Positions 1-6,824 of a stretch of 64,000 bases of DNA are shown here, piece after piece; position 1 is the stretch's first letter, and the number at the start of each line of letters is the position of its first letter. The translations under genes were made by a program, and so were the position numbers. Source of the stretch: Rhodobacteraceae bacterium Alg231-04 (GTDB lineage: Bacteria; Pseudomonadota; Alphaproteobacteria; Rhodobacterales; Rhodobacteraceae); NCBI GenBank assembly GCA_900143635.1, contig FREY01000004.1, positions 1-64,000 of the forward strand. The letters run 5' to 3'. Below the pieces are notes generated by a model. That model saw nothing but the letters and a program-made list of their open reading frames with translations. It had not been told where the DNA came from and made no database searches.

Positions 1-300
1 GATAATGGCCCTGAGTTCATTGCTGAGGCCGTCAGAGGCTGGATCAAGGCTGTCGGGGCCAAGGCCGCATACATCGAGCCTGGATCGCCATGGGAGAACG
101 GATACTGCGAGAGCTTCAATGGGCGAATGCGGGATGAATTGCTGAACGGTGAAATCTTCTATTCGTTACGAGAGGCCCAGATCATTATCGAAAGCTGGAG
201 AAAACACTACAACACCAAACGACCCCATAGTGCTCTGGGCTACCGCCCACCTGCGCCAGAGGCCATCGTCCCGATGGACCAAAGGCCAACCATGCACTAA
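1..300 (+). CDS. IS3-family transposase OrfB, C-terminal part (truncated by window edge)
   Basis: This is the last 99 residues of a DDE integrase-type transposase that catalyses IS transposition. It starts within the catalytic core: residues 1-4 are DNGP, the usual surroundings of the second catalytic Asp in IS3 and retroviral-type integrases. It continues with [20 protein letters not shown], which contains the third catalytic residue (E), and ends with the [18 protein letters not shown] block typical of IS3-family OrfB. The reading frame is open from base 1, so the gene begins upstream. It ends at a TAA at 298-300. Confidence 0.9.
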   Translation, partial: DNGPEFIAEAVRGWIKAVGAKAAYIEPGSPWENGYCESFNGRMRDELLNGEIFYSLREAQIIIESWRKHYNTKRPHSALGYRPPAPEAIVPMDQRPTMH

Positions 301-334
301 CTTTCAATTTGGACCACTCAAGTGGGGCTGCTCA
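1..334 (+). mobile_element. Right end of an IS3-family insertion sequence
   Basis: The window opens inside the transposase of an IS3-type element. After the transposase stop at 300, the segment at about 311-334 read on the minus strand begins TGAGCAGCCCCACTTGAG, which fits a terminal inverted repeat starting with TG as in IS3-family elements. The left end is outside the window, so the repeat pairing and any target duplication cannot be checked here. The exact outer boundary (about 334) is an estimate. Confidence 0.65.
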
Positions 335-852
335 TCGTCGCAAGAAGATATGCCTGGCGTTGCGGGTCAAATGAGTTTGAAGTTCAAAGCAATGTTGAGC
401 GACTTTCCGGCGACAATTGGTTTACGCAACACGGAATTGCTCTCGTCTTGCCGTTGATGCTTACACTGGTTAATGCACCAAAATTAGTCGAGACTGGCAT
501 ATTTGGTTCTCGGCAAGAGCGGCGGGCCGCCTTTCGAACATCCAGCATTGCTGTGGATGCTTGGCACAAAGTCTCCTGGCGAACGGCCGCGGGTAAGAAA
601 CATACAACCGGTGGGGAATCGTCAGATGGCCTCAAGAAACCGCTGCACTATCGTAGAGGACACTTAAGGACTGCCGAGAAGCACTATACCGGAGCTTTTG
701 CCACAAAGCTGACCAGTACTGGCTGGGGGCAGTGGATTGATGGCCGCTGGTTGGGAGATCCTGCACTGGGGATAAAAAAATCCCAGTTTGCACCGAAATT
801 TGATCCGGCTGGATTTAAAAAATTTGTGGATGTGCAGTCAGGGTCCAACTAA
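335..852 (+). pseudogene. Remnant of a gene cut by the IS end (unknown family)
   Basis: An open frame runs from the IS end to a stop at 850-852, with no good start or ribosome site of its own; the only ATG (322) lies inside the IS terminus. The C-terminal part contains HYRRGHLRTAEKH, then G..W..GRW.G: a histidine/RGH pattern seen in phage- or plasmid-type hypothetical proteins that I cannot name with certainty. The most likely reading is that IS insertion removed the promoter and 5' part of the gene. An alternative is that the frame is fortuitous, but the length and C-terminal pattern argue against this. Confidence 0.45.
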
Positions 853-879
853 GGAGGCTGCCCAAGGTCAACTGTGCGG

Positions 880-915
880 ACAAAACGGCCATTTGGGTTT
901 CGCAACCAAATGGCC
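880..915 (-). terminator. Rho-independent terminator of the RidA-like gene
   Basis: GGCCATTTGG at 887-896 pairs perfectly with CCAAATGGCC at 906-915. On the minus strand the stem is followed by GTTTTG. It lies 14 bases beyond the stop of the minus-strand RidA-like gene. Confidence 0.65.
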
Positions 916-928
916 ACTGTACTTCGGT

Positions 929-1324
929 TTAGGCCATTGCCGTCGCTTCAATCTCGAACATCAGCCCGGGGATTGCGAGGCGCGTCACACCCAGCAAGGT
1001 CATAGGTGGGGCTACTTGGTGCGGGCCAAAGCGCATCCCCATCAGGTCAAAATTCTTTAAGGCCTCATCCACATCGGTGGCATAGATGCCGAGCTTGGTC
1101 ACATTGCTCAGATCCATTCCTGCTTTCTTGATCACCGTTTCCAGGTTGTCCAAGGCCAATTGGATTTGCGCGCGCATATTGTCCGGGTGTTGTGGTGCGC
1201 CGTTTTCGTCTACGGCAGTTTGACCTGCGCAAATGACCTGACAGGTCGCACCGTCGATCACCTCTGCCTGATTGTAGCCCAGCTTGATAGACCATTCCCA
1301 TGGGTTCACTGCGGTCCGTTCCAT
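929..1324 (-). CDS. RidA family protein (YjgF/YER057c/UK114)
   Basis: This 131-residue protein belongs to the RidA/YjgF family, whose founding members hydrolyse reactive enamine/imine intermediates from PLP enzymes; many paralogues have other, unknown substrates. The C-terminal half has the family pattern: N-M-R-A-Q-I-Q-LAL-N-L followed by a valine/leucine-rich strand with DV. The start MERTAV was chosen because GGAGAT sits seven bases upstream of this ATG; an upstream in-frame start at 1393 would overlap the palindromic operator. It is transcribed divergently from a WYL-domain regulator, which suggests that the regulator controls it. It lies within the putative integrated segment. Confidence 0.85.
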   Translation of the reverse strand: MERTAVNPWEWSIKLGYNQAEVIDGATCQVICAGQTAVDENGAPQHPDNMRAQIQLALDNLETVIKKAGMDLSNVTKLGIYATDVDEALKNFDLMGMRFGPHQVAPPMTLLGVTRLAIPGLMFEIEATAMA

Positions 1325-1368
1325 GTTGCAATCTCCCTGTGTTGTGTTGCCGGAATCGGCGTAAATCA

Positions 1369-1395
1369 AAATGGCGCCAAAAACTGGCACCATTT
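1369..1395. promoter_or_regulatory. Inverted-repeat operator between the RidA-like and WYL-regulator genes
   Basis: AAATGGCGCCA (1369-1379) and TGGCACCATTT (1385-1395) form an 11-base inverted repeat with one mismatch around a 5-base spacer. It sits 16 bases before the regulator start and 44 bases before the RidA-like start, so it could control both divergent genes. The link to the adjacent regulator is inferred. Confidence 0.55.
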
Positions 1396-1411
1396 ATGAT
1401 ATCGTGACCAT

Positions 1412-2131
1412 ATGAACATTCGTCTCAGACATGACACAATCGTGCGGACCCTCCGCCGCAACGGCACATCCACCATTGACGACCTTGCCGATCAGGTAGG
1501 GGCATCGCGTAGGACAGTGTTGCGCGATATCAGTAAGCTGAGGGACGAGGGTTATGTAATCCATTCCGATGTTGGGCGCGGTGGCGGGTTACAGCTTGAC
1601 CCGCAATCGATGCAAACGACGGCCAAGCTGTCTGTACCAGAGGTGTTCGCTTTGCTGATCAGTGTCGCGGCGATGCGCGCTGCAGGGAACCTTCCGTTTT
1701 CGGAATTGGCAGATGCCGGGCTCGCCAAGATCGAAAAGGCACTACCCCGAGATAAGGTGCGCGATCTGCGCACGTTCCTTGATTGTCTGCATATCGGTCA
1801 GTTGTCGCCACTGCAGGATCTGTCCGATATGGGCAAAATAGATCCCGAACTTCTGCCCGCGTTTGAATCAGCGTTTTTGGGGCGACACCTGATCTGTTTT
1901 GACTATCGCGATGCGAAAGGTCGACGCACGACGCGCGAAGTGGAGCCGCAAGCTATGCTGATCCTGCCGCCGCTTTGGTATCTCGTCGCGTGGGACCCGA
2001 CGCGCGAAGATTTCCGCCACTTCCGCATGGACCGTATCACCACTCCGGAAACCGTCTCGGACAGCACTTTTCGACGCAGGCACGTTCCGTTTGAAGACGA
2101 CGTCTGCCCATATAGCGAATTGCAAATGTGA
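1412..2131 (+). CDS. YafY-type transcriptional regulator with HTH and WYL domain
   Basis: This 239-residue DNA-binding protein has an N-terminal winged-helix HTH_11 domain at about residues 7-60 (DDLADQVGASRRTVLRDISKL is the recognition region). The C-terminal WYL-type ligand-binding domain covers about 145-225, with PLWYLVAWDPTREDFRHFRMDRI. WYL regulators sense small ligands or nucleic acids and act as repressors or activators. It is divergent from a RidA-like enzyme with a palindrome in between, so local control is likely. The inducer is unknown. Confidence 0.88.
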   Translation: MNIRLRHDTIVRTLRRNGTSTIDDLADQVGASRRTVLRDISKLRDEGYVIHSDVGRGGGLQLDPQSMQTTAKLSVPEVFALLISVAAMRAAGNLPFSELADAGLAKIEKALPRDKVRDLRTFLDCLHIGQLSPLQDLSDMGKIDPELLPAFESAFLGRHLICFDYRDAKGRRTTREVEPQAMLILPPLWYLVAWDPTREDFRHFRMDRITTPETVSDSTFRRRHVPFEDDVCPYSELQM

Positions 2132-2244
2132 TCGGTAGAGCAGCCATTCGGGGCGAGTGCAGCAATTGGTAAAATGGGCTCGAAGCCGACCTTGCACGTT
2201 TCCCGTGAGTAAGTAGGCTGCGGTCCAACAGGGGAGCACGACCA

Positions 2245-2421
2245 TTGAGTGAGGCACTGATCCAGCGGCAACGAGATCTGGTGGAGATGATCGAGGACCA
2301 GATTGGCGGGGTCGAGCGTCTGGAAGGGATTGGCCAGGATCAGGCTGCAACACTTCTGACTGCGAGTAGATTGCGCCTCATCAAGGCCAAAGAGCAGTTA
2401 GCGCTGCTCGAGTCCAAGTAA
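2245..2421 (+). CDS. Small hypothetical protein, probable coiled coil
   Basis: A 58-residue frame starts with TTG at 2245, preceded by GGGGAG at 2231-2236. The translation is rich in charged residues and Q/L/I (MSEALIQRQRDLVEMIEDQ at the start, ending in KAKEQLALLESK) and is predicted here to be mostly helical. I do not recognise the family. It precedes a zinc-ribbon gene by 42 bases in the same direction, and both may be cargo of the integrated segment. A non-coding alternative is possible because of its small size. Confidence 0.5.
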   Translation: MSEALIQRQRDLVEMIEDQIGGVERLEGIGQDQAATLLTASRLRLIKAKEQLALLESK

Positions 2422-2463
2422 GGAGGCTTCCCCAGAGGAGCTCTTTGTTCTACATGCGTTCTC

Positions 2464-2742
2464 ATGAAGCCATTGCCGAAGCAGGGCGGCACCCGCCTCG
2501 CGACTATCCCTAAGCACCAGATCTTTGTGGAGTGCGCTTGCGGCCATAAGTGCCCGGTGCCAGTGCCAGTGCTGATCGAGCGATGGGGTGATCTGATCAC
2601 AGTGGGTGAGGCTATCGGGAAGCTGCGTTGTTCCCACTGCGGGCTGAAGCAGATTTCAGAGTATCGGCTGATCTATCAAGGTGGCTCCTGGGCCGCCATG
2701 CAGGGCGCGGAACAGGGCCAGAGGAAGCCGCCCCCTGAATGA
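2464..2742 (+). CDS. Small zinc-ribbon protein of unknown function
   Basis: This 92-residue protein has a CxCGHxC cluster near residue 25 and a CSHC pair near residue 57, together a plausible four-cysteine zinc ribbon. Between them lies a segment (RWGDLITVGEAIGKLRC) that resembles short alphaproteobacterial island proteins with one zinc ribbon. The function is unknown; nucleic-acid or protein binding is possible. The start is not backed by a close ribosome site. A strong terminator follows directly, which supports this being a transcribed gene. Confidence 0.6.
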   Translation: MKPLPKQGGTRLATIPKHQIFVECACGHKCPVPVPVLIERWGDLITVGEAIGKLRCSHCGLKQISEYRLIYQGGSWAAMQGAEQGQRKPPPE

Positions 2743-2744
2743 GT

Positions 2745-2782
2745 GCCGGGGCACTGGAAATCCAATGCCCCGGCTGTTTTTT
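2745..2782 (+). terminator. Rho-independent terminator after the zinc-ribbon gene
   Basis: GCCGGGGCA (2745-2753) pairs perfectly with TGCCCCGGC (2766-2774), with a smaller TGGA/TCCA stem inside the loop, followed by TG and six T's at 2777-2782. Confidence 0.85.
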
Positions 2783-2819
2783 GAGTACCCCAACCTTTGA
2801 AAACAAAGGATTATGTCCA

Positions 2820-2875
2820 GACTTAAAATCCCTCGACCTTAGGTCATGCGGGTTCGATCCCCGCCGCCCGTACCA
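2820..2875 (+). other. 3' part of a tRNA-Leu(UAA) gene: probable attachment-site remnant of an integrated element
   Basis: From base 2820 the sequence reads as the tRNA from the anticodon loop onward: CTTAAAA loop with UAA anticodon, 3' anticodon stem TCCCT, a long class II variable arm (GACC-TTA-GGTC), the T arm GCGGG-TTCGATC-CCCGC, acceptor strand CGCCCGT, discriminator A and encoded CCA (2873-2875). The 5' half (acceptor, D arm, 5' anticodon stem) is absent: the bases before it do not pair. A 3' tRNA duplicate starting in the anticodon loop is what tyrosine recombinases leave at the end of an integrated element. The intact copy would lie outside the window to the left. Confidence 0.75.
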
Positions 2876-2881
2876 TCTCCC

Positions 2882-3796
2882 TCAATCGCCCATGCGATCC
2901 ATCACATTGGTTACGGCCAGATTGAACAGCTGATGCACGGGGGCTTTTTCCATGTCAGGCCGGGTCATCAGCCCCACGGGGCCGCGGGTTGTACGTGTGT
3001 CAAACGGCAGCTTGACCAGTCGCCCGGCGGCCAGCTCATTGCCGACCACCCCATCCGAAATGACCCAGACCGCATCGGTGCGCGGCACATAGACCCGCGC
3101 AAAGGCCCCTGACACGGTCTCCAGCCGGTTTGGGATCTCTCCAACCCCATGGGCGATCAGGAAATCCTCGACCAAGGGCAGGATGGCTGAACCGGGCGGC
3201 GGGTAGATCACCTGATATTTGCTAAGCTCCAGAATATCCGGCCGCGCCAGCATCGGATGGCCGGGGCGCACCACAAAGACCACGGTTTCGGTGTAGATCT
3301 GAGTGAAGGAGACGCCCTGCATGGTGCCGGGCTGCCCCAGCCGCCCGATCACCATATCCATGGCGCCAGATTTCAGCTGATCGACCATATAGCCATGCGG
3401 GCCGGGGATGATTTCCAGCATGGCATGCGGTGCCAGCTTGGTGAATTCCGCGGCCACATCCGGCAGGATACGCGCCGCGACGGAAGGAAGCGCGCCGATG
3501 ATCAGTCGGACTTTTTCAGCCCGTGCTTCGCGCTCGACTCCTTCCAGCCCCTGTTGCAGGCTGGCCAGCGACATCTGGGCGAAATGAAGGAACACCTCAC
3601 CTTCTTTGGTGAGAGCAACACCAGAGCGGCTGCGTGTCATCAGGCTCGCACCTGCGATCGCCTCCAGCTCCTTCAGGGTTTTGGAGATCGCAGGCTGGGT
3701 CAGGAACAGCTTTTCGGCGGCCTGCTTCAGGCTGCGGGCGCGGGCGATCTCAACAAAGCACTGGATGTGGCGGAATTTGATACGACGGTCGAGCAT
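2882..3796 (-). CDS. pcaQ: LysR-type regulator PcaQ
   Basis: This 304-residue LysR-family regulator has an N-terminal winged helix-turn-helix (residues about 6-65, starting RRIKFRHIQCFVEIARARS) and a C-terminal periplasmic-binding-like co-inducer domain. The RIKFRH start and overall sequence resemble PcaQ, which in Agrobacterium and Sinorhizobium activates the protocatechuate genes pcaDCHGB in response to beta-carboxy-cis,cis-muconate. Here it is divergent from pobA, whose product makes protocatechuate, and the 90-base gap between them is the natural place for its binding site. The pcaDCHGB genes are not in this window. A PobR-like role is an alternative. Confidence 0.82.
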   Translation of the reverse strand: MLDRRIKFRHIQCFVEIARARSLKQAAEKLFLTQPAISKTLKELEAIAGASLMTRSRSGVALTKEGEVFLHFAQMSLASLQQGLEGVEREARAEKVRLIIGALPSVAARILPDVAAEFTKLAPHAMLEIIPGPHGYMVDQLKSGAMDMVIGRLGQPGTMQGVSFTQIYTETVVFVVRPGHPMLARPDILELSKYQVIYPPPGSAILPLVEDFLIAHGVGEIPNRLETVSGAFARVYVPRTDAVWVISDGVVGNELAAGRLVKLPFDTRTTRGPVGLMTRPDMEKAPVHQLFNLAVTNVMDRMGD

Positions 3797-3886
3797 TTAC
3801 TTTCCGATACTGGCAACTATCTTGGCCGTTATCTCATTTTACTTTTCTATTTGGAATAGTCATCCTTGATGGCAGGAGGACAGATC

Positions 3887-5056
3887 ATGCGAACTCAGGT
3901 TGTTATCATTGGCGGCGGGCCGTCGGGGCTGTTGCTCAGCCAGCTGCTGCACAAACAGGGCATCGACACCGTGGTGCTGGAGCGCAAGACCCGCGATTAT
4001 GTTCTGGGCCGCATCCGGGCCGGCATTCTGGAGGTTGGATTTGTCGATCTGATGCGCCAGGCCGGCGTATCTGAGCGGATGGACGCGGAGAGCTTTGTCC
4101 ATGATGGCACGGTGATTTCTTACGGGGATGAACAGTTCGAGATCAACTTTAAGGAACACACAGGCACCTCGGTGGTGGTCTATGGCCAGACCGAAGTGAC
4201 CCGCGATCTCTATGATGCACGCGAGGCGATGGACGGCAAGATCGTCTTTAACACCGAAAATGTGCAGATCCACGATGCCGACAGCGATGCGCCATATGTG
4301 ACCTATACCGTCGATGGCACTGAACAGCGGATCGATTGTGACTTTGTGGCGGGCTGTGACGGGTTCCATGGTGTCAGCCGCCAGACCATTCCGCTGACCG
4401 TGCGCAAGGAATATGAGAAACTCTACCCCTTTGGCTGGCTGGGCATCTTGTCCGAAACCCCGCCTGTGCATGAGGAATTGATCTACGCCGCCTCGGATCG
4501 GGGCTTTGCGCTTTGCTCGATGCGCAATGACAATCTCAGCCGCTATTACATCCAGTGTTCCCTGTCAGACTCGCCCGATGACTGGACGGATGAAGCTTTC
4601 TGGCAGGAGCTGAAGCGTCGCATCCCGGCGGAACATGCTGAAAACCTGATAACCGGCCCGTCGATCGAGAAATCCATCGCGCCATTGCGGTCTTTTGTGA
4701 CCGAACCCATGCGCTGGGGCAGGCTGTTCCTCTGCGGCGATGCGGCCCATATCGTGCCGCCAACCGGCGCCAAAGGGCTGAACACCGCGGCTAGCGATAT
4801 TCACTACCTCTACACTGGACTGTTGCAATTCTATCAAGACGGCGACAGCGAGGGCATCGACAGCTACTCCGAAAAGGCGCTGGCGCGGATCTGGAAAGCG
4901 GAACGGTTCAGCTGGTGGATGACCAACCTGCTGCATCGCTTCCCGGATCAGTCGCCGTTTGATCTCAAAATGCAGGCTGCCGACATCGCTTTTCTGCGTG
5001 ACAATCACACAGCCCAGAGCGTGCTGGCGCAGAATTACGTCGGCCTGCCGTATTGA
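3887..5056 (+). CDS. pobA: 4-hydroxybenzoate 3-monooxygenase
   Basis: PobA is a flavoprotein that hydroxylates 4-hydroxybenzoate to protocatechuate with NADPH and O2, feeding the beta-ketoadipate pathway. The 389-residue length matches the family (about 390). Visible motifs are the N-terminal FAD-binding GGGPSG (residues about 9-14), the DG motif CDGFHGVSR near 160, and the FAD ribityl-binding GDAAHIVPPTGAKG near 285. The start was set at MRTQVV because AGGAGGA lies eight bases upstream. It is divergent from pcaQ, which suggests aromatic-acid-responsive control. Confidence 0.95.
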   Translation: MRTQVVIIGGGPSGLLLSQLLHKQGIDTVVLERKTRDYVLGRIRAGILEVGFVDLMRQAGVSERMDAESFVHDGTVISYGDEQFEINFKEHTGTSVVVYGQTEVTRDLYDAREAMDGKIVFNTENVQIHDADSDAPYVTYTVDGTEQRIDCDFVAGCDGFHGVSRQTIPLTVRKEYEKLYPFGWLGILSETPPVHEELIYAASDRGFALCSMRNDNLSRYYIQCSLSDSPDDWTDEAFWQELKRRIPAEHAENLITGPSIEKSIAPLRSFVTEPMRWGRLFLCGDAAHIVPPTGAKGLNTAASDIHYLYTGLLQFYQDGDSEGIDSYSEKALARIWKAERFSWWMTNLLHRFPDQSPFDLKMQAADIAFLRDNHTAQSVLAQNYVGLPY

Positions 5057-5078
5057 TTTAGGAATGCATGGGGTATAC

Positions 5079-5103
5079 GCCCCGTGGCAGCCTGCCGCGG
5101 GGC
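5079..5103 (+). terminator. GC-rich hairpin after pobA
   Basis: GCCCCGTGGCAG (5079-5090) pairs with CTGCCGCGGGGC (5092-5103) with one G-T wobble. There is no T tract after it, so it is either a weak or factor-assisted terminator or a processed 3' end. Confidence 0.4.
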
Positions 5104-5141
5104 GAAACCCCTTGTGCTCTTGCCCCTCAGTGATCTGCGAT

Positions 5142-5160
5142 CCTATGGTTCGACCATAGG
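5142..5160. promoter_or_regulatory. Perfect 8-base inverted repeat in front of the rhodanese gene
   Basis: CCTATGGT (5142-5149), loop TCG, ACCATAGG (5153-5160). It ends 25 bases before the rhodanese start and could be an operator or a 5'-leader hairpin. No regulator is adjacent, so its partner is unknown. Confidence 0.4.
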
Positions 5161-5185
5161 TTTGGATATTTGACAGGAGACAGTG

Positions 5186-5578
5186 ATGCCGGTGACAGTG
5201 AAAGACATGATGGCGGCGGCCAATGCGGCGGTGGAGCGGATCAGTGTTGATCAGGCACAGGCGCTGATTGCAGAGGGGGCCCTGTTATTGGACGTGCGTG
5301 ATGCGCCGGAATTGCAGGCGACAGGGCGCGCCGTCGGAAGCCATCACATCGCGCGCGGCATGCTGGAGTTTCGCGCCGATCCCGAAACGCCGTTTCATGA
5401 CCTGGAACTGCGCTTTGACCGTCCGGTGGTGGTGCATTGCGCCAGCGGTGGGCGCGCGGCCCTGGCAGGTAAGTTGCTGAAAGACATGGGCTATACGCAG
5501 GTCTATAACATCGGCGGGCTAAACGACTGGGCCGTGGGTGGTGGTGAGGTGACGGAACCTGTCGACCCCGGCATGTGA
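5186..5578 (+). CDS. Rhodanese-like sulfurtransferase domain protein
   Basis: A 130-residue single-domain rhodanese. The active-site loop is CASGGRAA (Cys about residue 87), preceded by the strand VVVHC and followed by GYTQVYNIGGLNDW, the usual closing segment. Rhodaneses transfer sulfane sulfur from donors such as thiosulfate or persulfides; the physiological partner of this one is unknown. AGGAGA lies five bases before the chosen ATG; a GTG three bases earlier is equally possible. It ends four bases before the convergent esterase. Confidence 0.85.
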   Translation: MPVTVKDMMAAANAAVERISVDQAQALIAEGALLLDVRDAPELQATGRAVGSHHIARGMLEFRADPETPFHDLELRFDRPVVVHCASGGRAALAGKLLKDMGYTQVYNIGGLNDWAVGGGEVTEPVDPGM

Positions 5579-5582
5579 CCGC

Positions 5583-6341
5583 TCAGGCGTTCAGGAATGC
5601 GCGAACCGCGGCCTCAAATTCGCGCGGTTTCTCGGCGTGCAGCCAATGGCCCGCGCCGGGAATTTTTGCGAAACGGGCATTGGGAAAACGCGCCTTGGCG
5701 GTGCTGCGGTGCTCGGGGCCGACATAGTCGGAGGCTGCACCTGACAGAAACAGGGTGCTGCCGTCCCAAACGGCGTCGGTCTGCGGGAACGACATGATAT
5801 TGGGCATCTGATCCGCCAGCGCATCAAGGTTCAGCAGCCAGCGTTTGCCCGCAAGGTCCAGTGACTGGGTGAAAAAACTCTGCAAGGCAGGGTCCACGGC
5901 TTGCTCTGCCAGCTGCGCCTGTGCGTCGGAGCGGCGCGAAATACTCTCCAGGTCCACTGCGCGCATCGCCTCGATGAACTGAATCTGGCTGTGGCCATAG
6001 GTGACTGGCGCGATATCGGCGACCACCAGTTTGCGCAGAAGGCCGGGATGGTTCAACGCCAGCATCATCGCCGCCTTGCCGCCCATGGAATGCCCCAGCA
6101 CATCCATCTGCCCACCATGGGCCGCGATGACCTCGGCTAGATCGGCAGCCATCTCGGGGTAGCTATGGGAGGGCGCGCGCGGGCTAGACCCGTGGTTGCG
6201 CATATCCACTGCCACAACCTGTCGTTCATCGGACAGGCGTTTGGCAATGACGCCCCAGTTGCGGGCGGACCCATAAAGCCCATGGGCAATCAGCAGCGGC
6301 GGCAGGTCGGTGGGTTCACCGTGGAGGATCACATTCAGCAT
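5583..6341 (-). CDS. Alpha/beta hydrolase, YbfF-type esterase
   Basis: A 252-residue alpha/beta hydrolase. The oxyanion region is LLIAHGLYGSARNWG (residues about 17-31), the nucleophile elbow is GHSMGG, and the catalytic His lies in GAGHWLHAEKP near the C terminus. This arrangement resembles the YbfF esterase group acting on short acyl esters (in E. coli also acyl-CoA thioesters in vitro). The start MLNVIL was chosen because it begins the conserved domain; the frame continues upstream, but that extension has no family resemblance and overlaps the divergent gene. The natural substrate is unknown. Confidence 0.85.
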   Translation of the reverse strand: MLNVILHGEPTDLPPLLIAHGLYGSARNWGVIAKRLSDERQVVAVDMRNHGSSPRAPSHSYPEMAADLAEVIAAHGGQMDVLGHSMGGKAAMMLALNHPGLLRKLVVADIAPVTYGHSQIQFIEAMRAVDLESISRRSDAQAQLAEQAVDPALQSFFTQSLDLAGKRWLLNLDALADQMPNIMSFPQTDAVWDGSTLFLSGAASDYVGPEHRSTAKARFPNARFAKIPGAGHWLHAEKPREFEAAVRAFLNA

Positions 6342-6452
6342 GCCCGCTTGATAGCCCGGTGCGCGGCGCAGCGCCAGAGGCTGTGCGGTCGGCTTGTGCG
6401 CCTGTGGCAGGGCCGATAGGATATGTGCCAAATCCACCGGGAGGCCGCCCCA

Positions 6453-6818
6453 ATGGCGCAAAGCATCATCGAGGATATTCAGGAGGTCCGTGCCCTGCTG
6501 AAAGAGCGGGAATCTGCCTCGGGTACCCTTGCGGCGGCACTCAAGAAAGTCCGCCGCCGCCTGCCGCGCCGGATCTTCAAACAGGGCACGCAGCTGGCCG
6601 ATGCCCTGCCGCTGCTCGAGCATCCCAAACTGCAGTTCACCGTGGATGAACCCCGCCTGCGCGGGGCCGCCCGCGAGGTGAAAGCCCATCTGGAGGCCAT
6701 CGACCTTGCCGACCGCCGCAAGGGACGGATGCTGGATATCTTGGCCAGCATTGCCTTTGCGCTGATCGTGGTCTTTGCCCTGGTGGTTGTGGTGCTGCGC
6801 TGGCGCGGGATTATCTGA
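6453..6818 (+). CDS. Hypothetical protein with C-terminal membrane anchor
   Basis: A 121-residue protein of unknown function. The N-terminal 90 residues are helical and charged (many Arg/Lys/Glu). The C terminus has one hydrophobic segment, ILASIAFALIVVFALVVVV, followed by LRWRG, giving a tail-anchored topology. The start at 6453 has GGGAGG nine to thirteen bases upstream; a start at 6423 is less likely. It is divergent from the esterase and convergent with the SnoaL-like gene. Similar short tail-anchored proteins are common hypotheticals in Rhodobacteraceae (recollection, not a search). Confidence 0.7.
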   Translation: MAQSIIEDIQEVRALLKERESASGTLAAALKKVRRRLPRRIFKQGTQLADALPLLEHPKLQFTVDEPRLRGAAREVKAHLEAIDLADRRKGRMLDILASIAFALIVVFALVVVVLRWRGII

Positions 6819-6824
6819 GCGGCC

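Noticed and set aside
2820-2875. A functional tRNA-Leu gene
   Set aside because: The 5' half is absent: bases upstream cannot pair with the acceptor strand, so this is a remnant and not an expressed tRNA.
6342-6689. Longer N terminus of the YbfF-type esterase
   Set aside because: The added residues do not resemble the family and run over the start of the divergent membrane-anchored protein.
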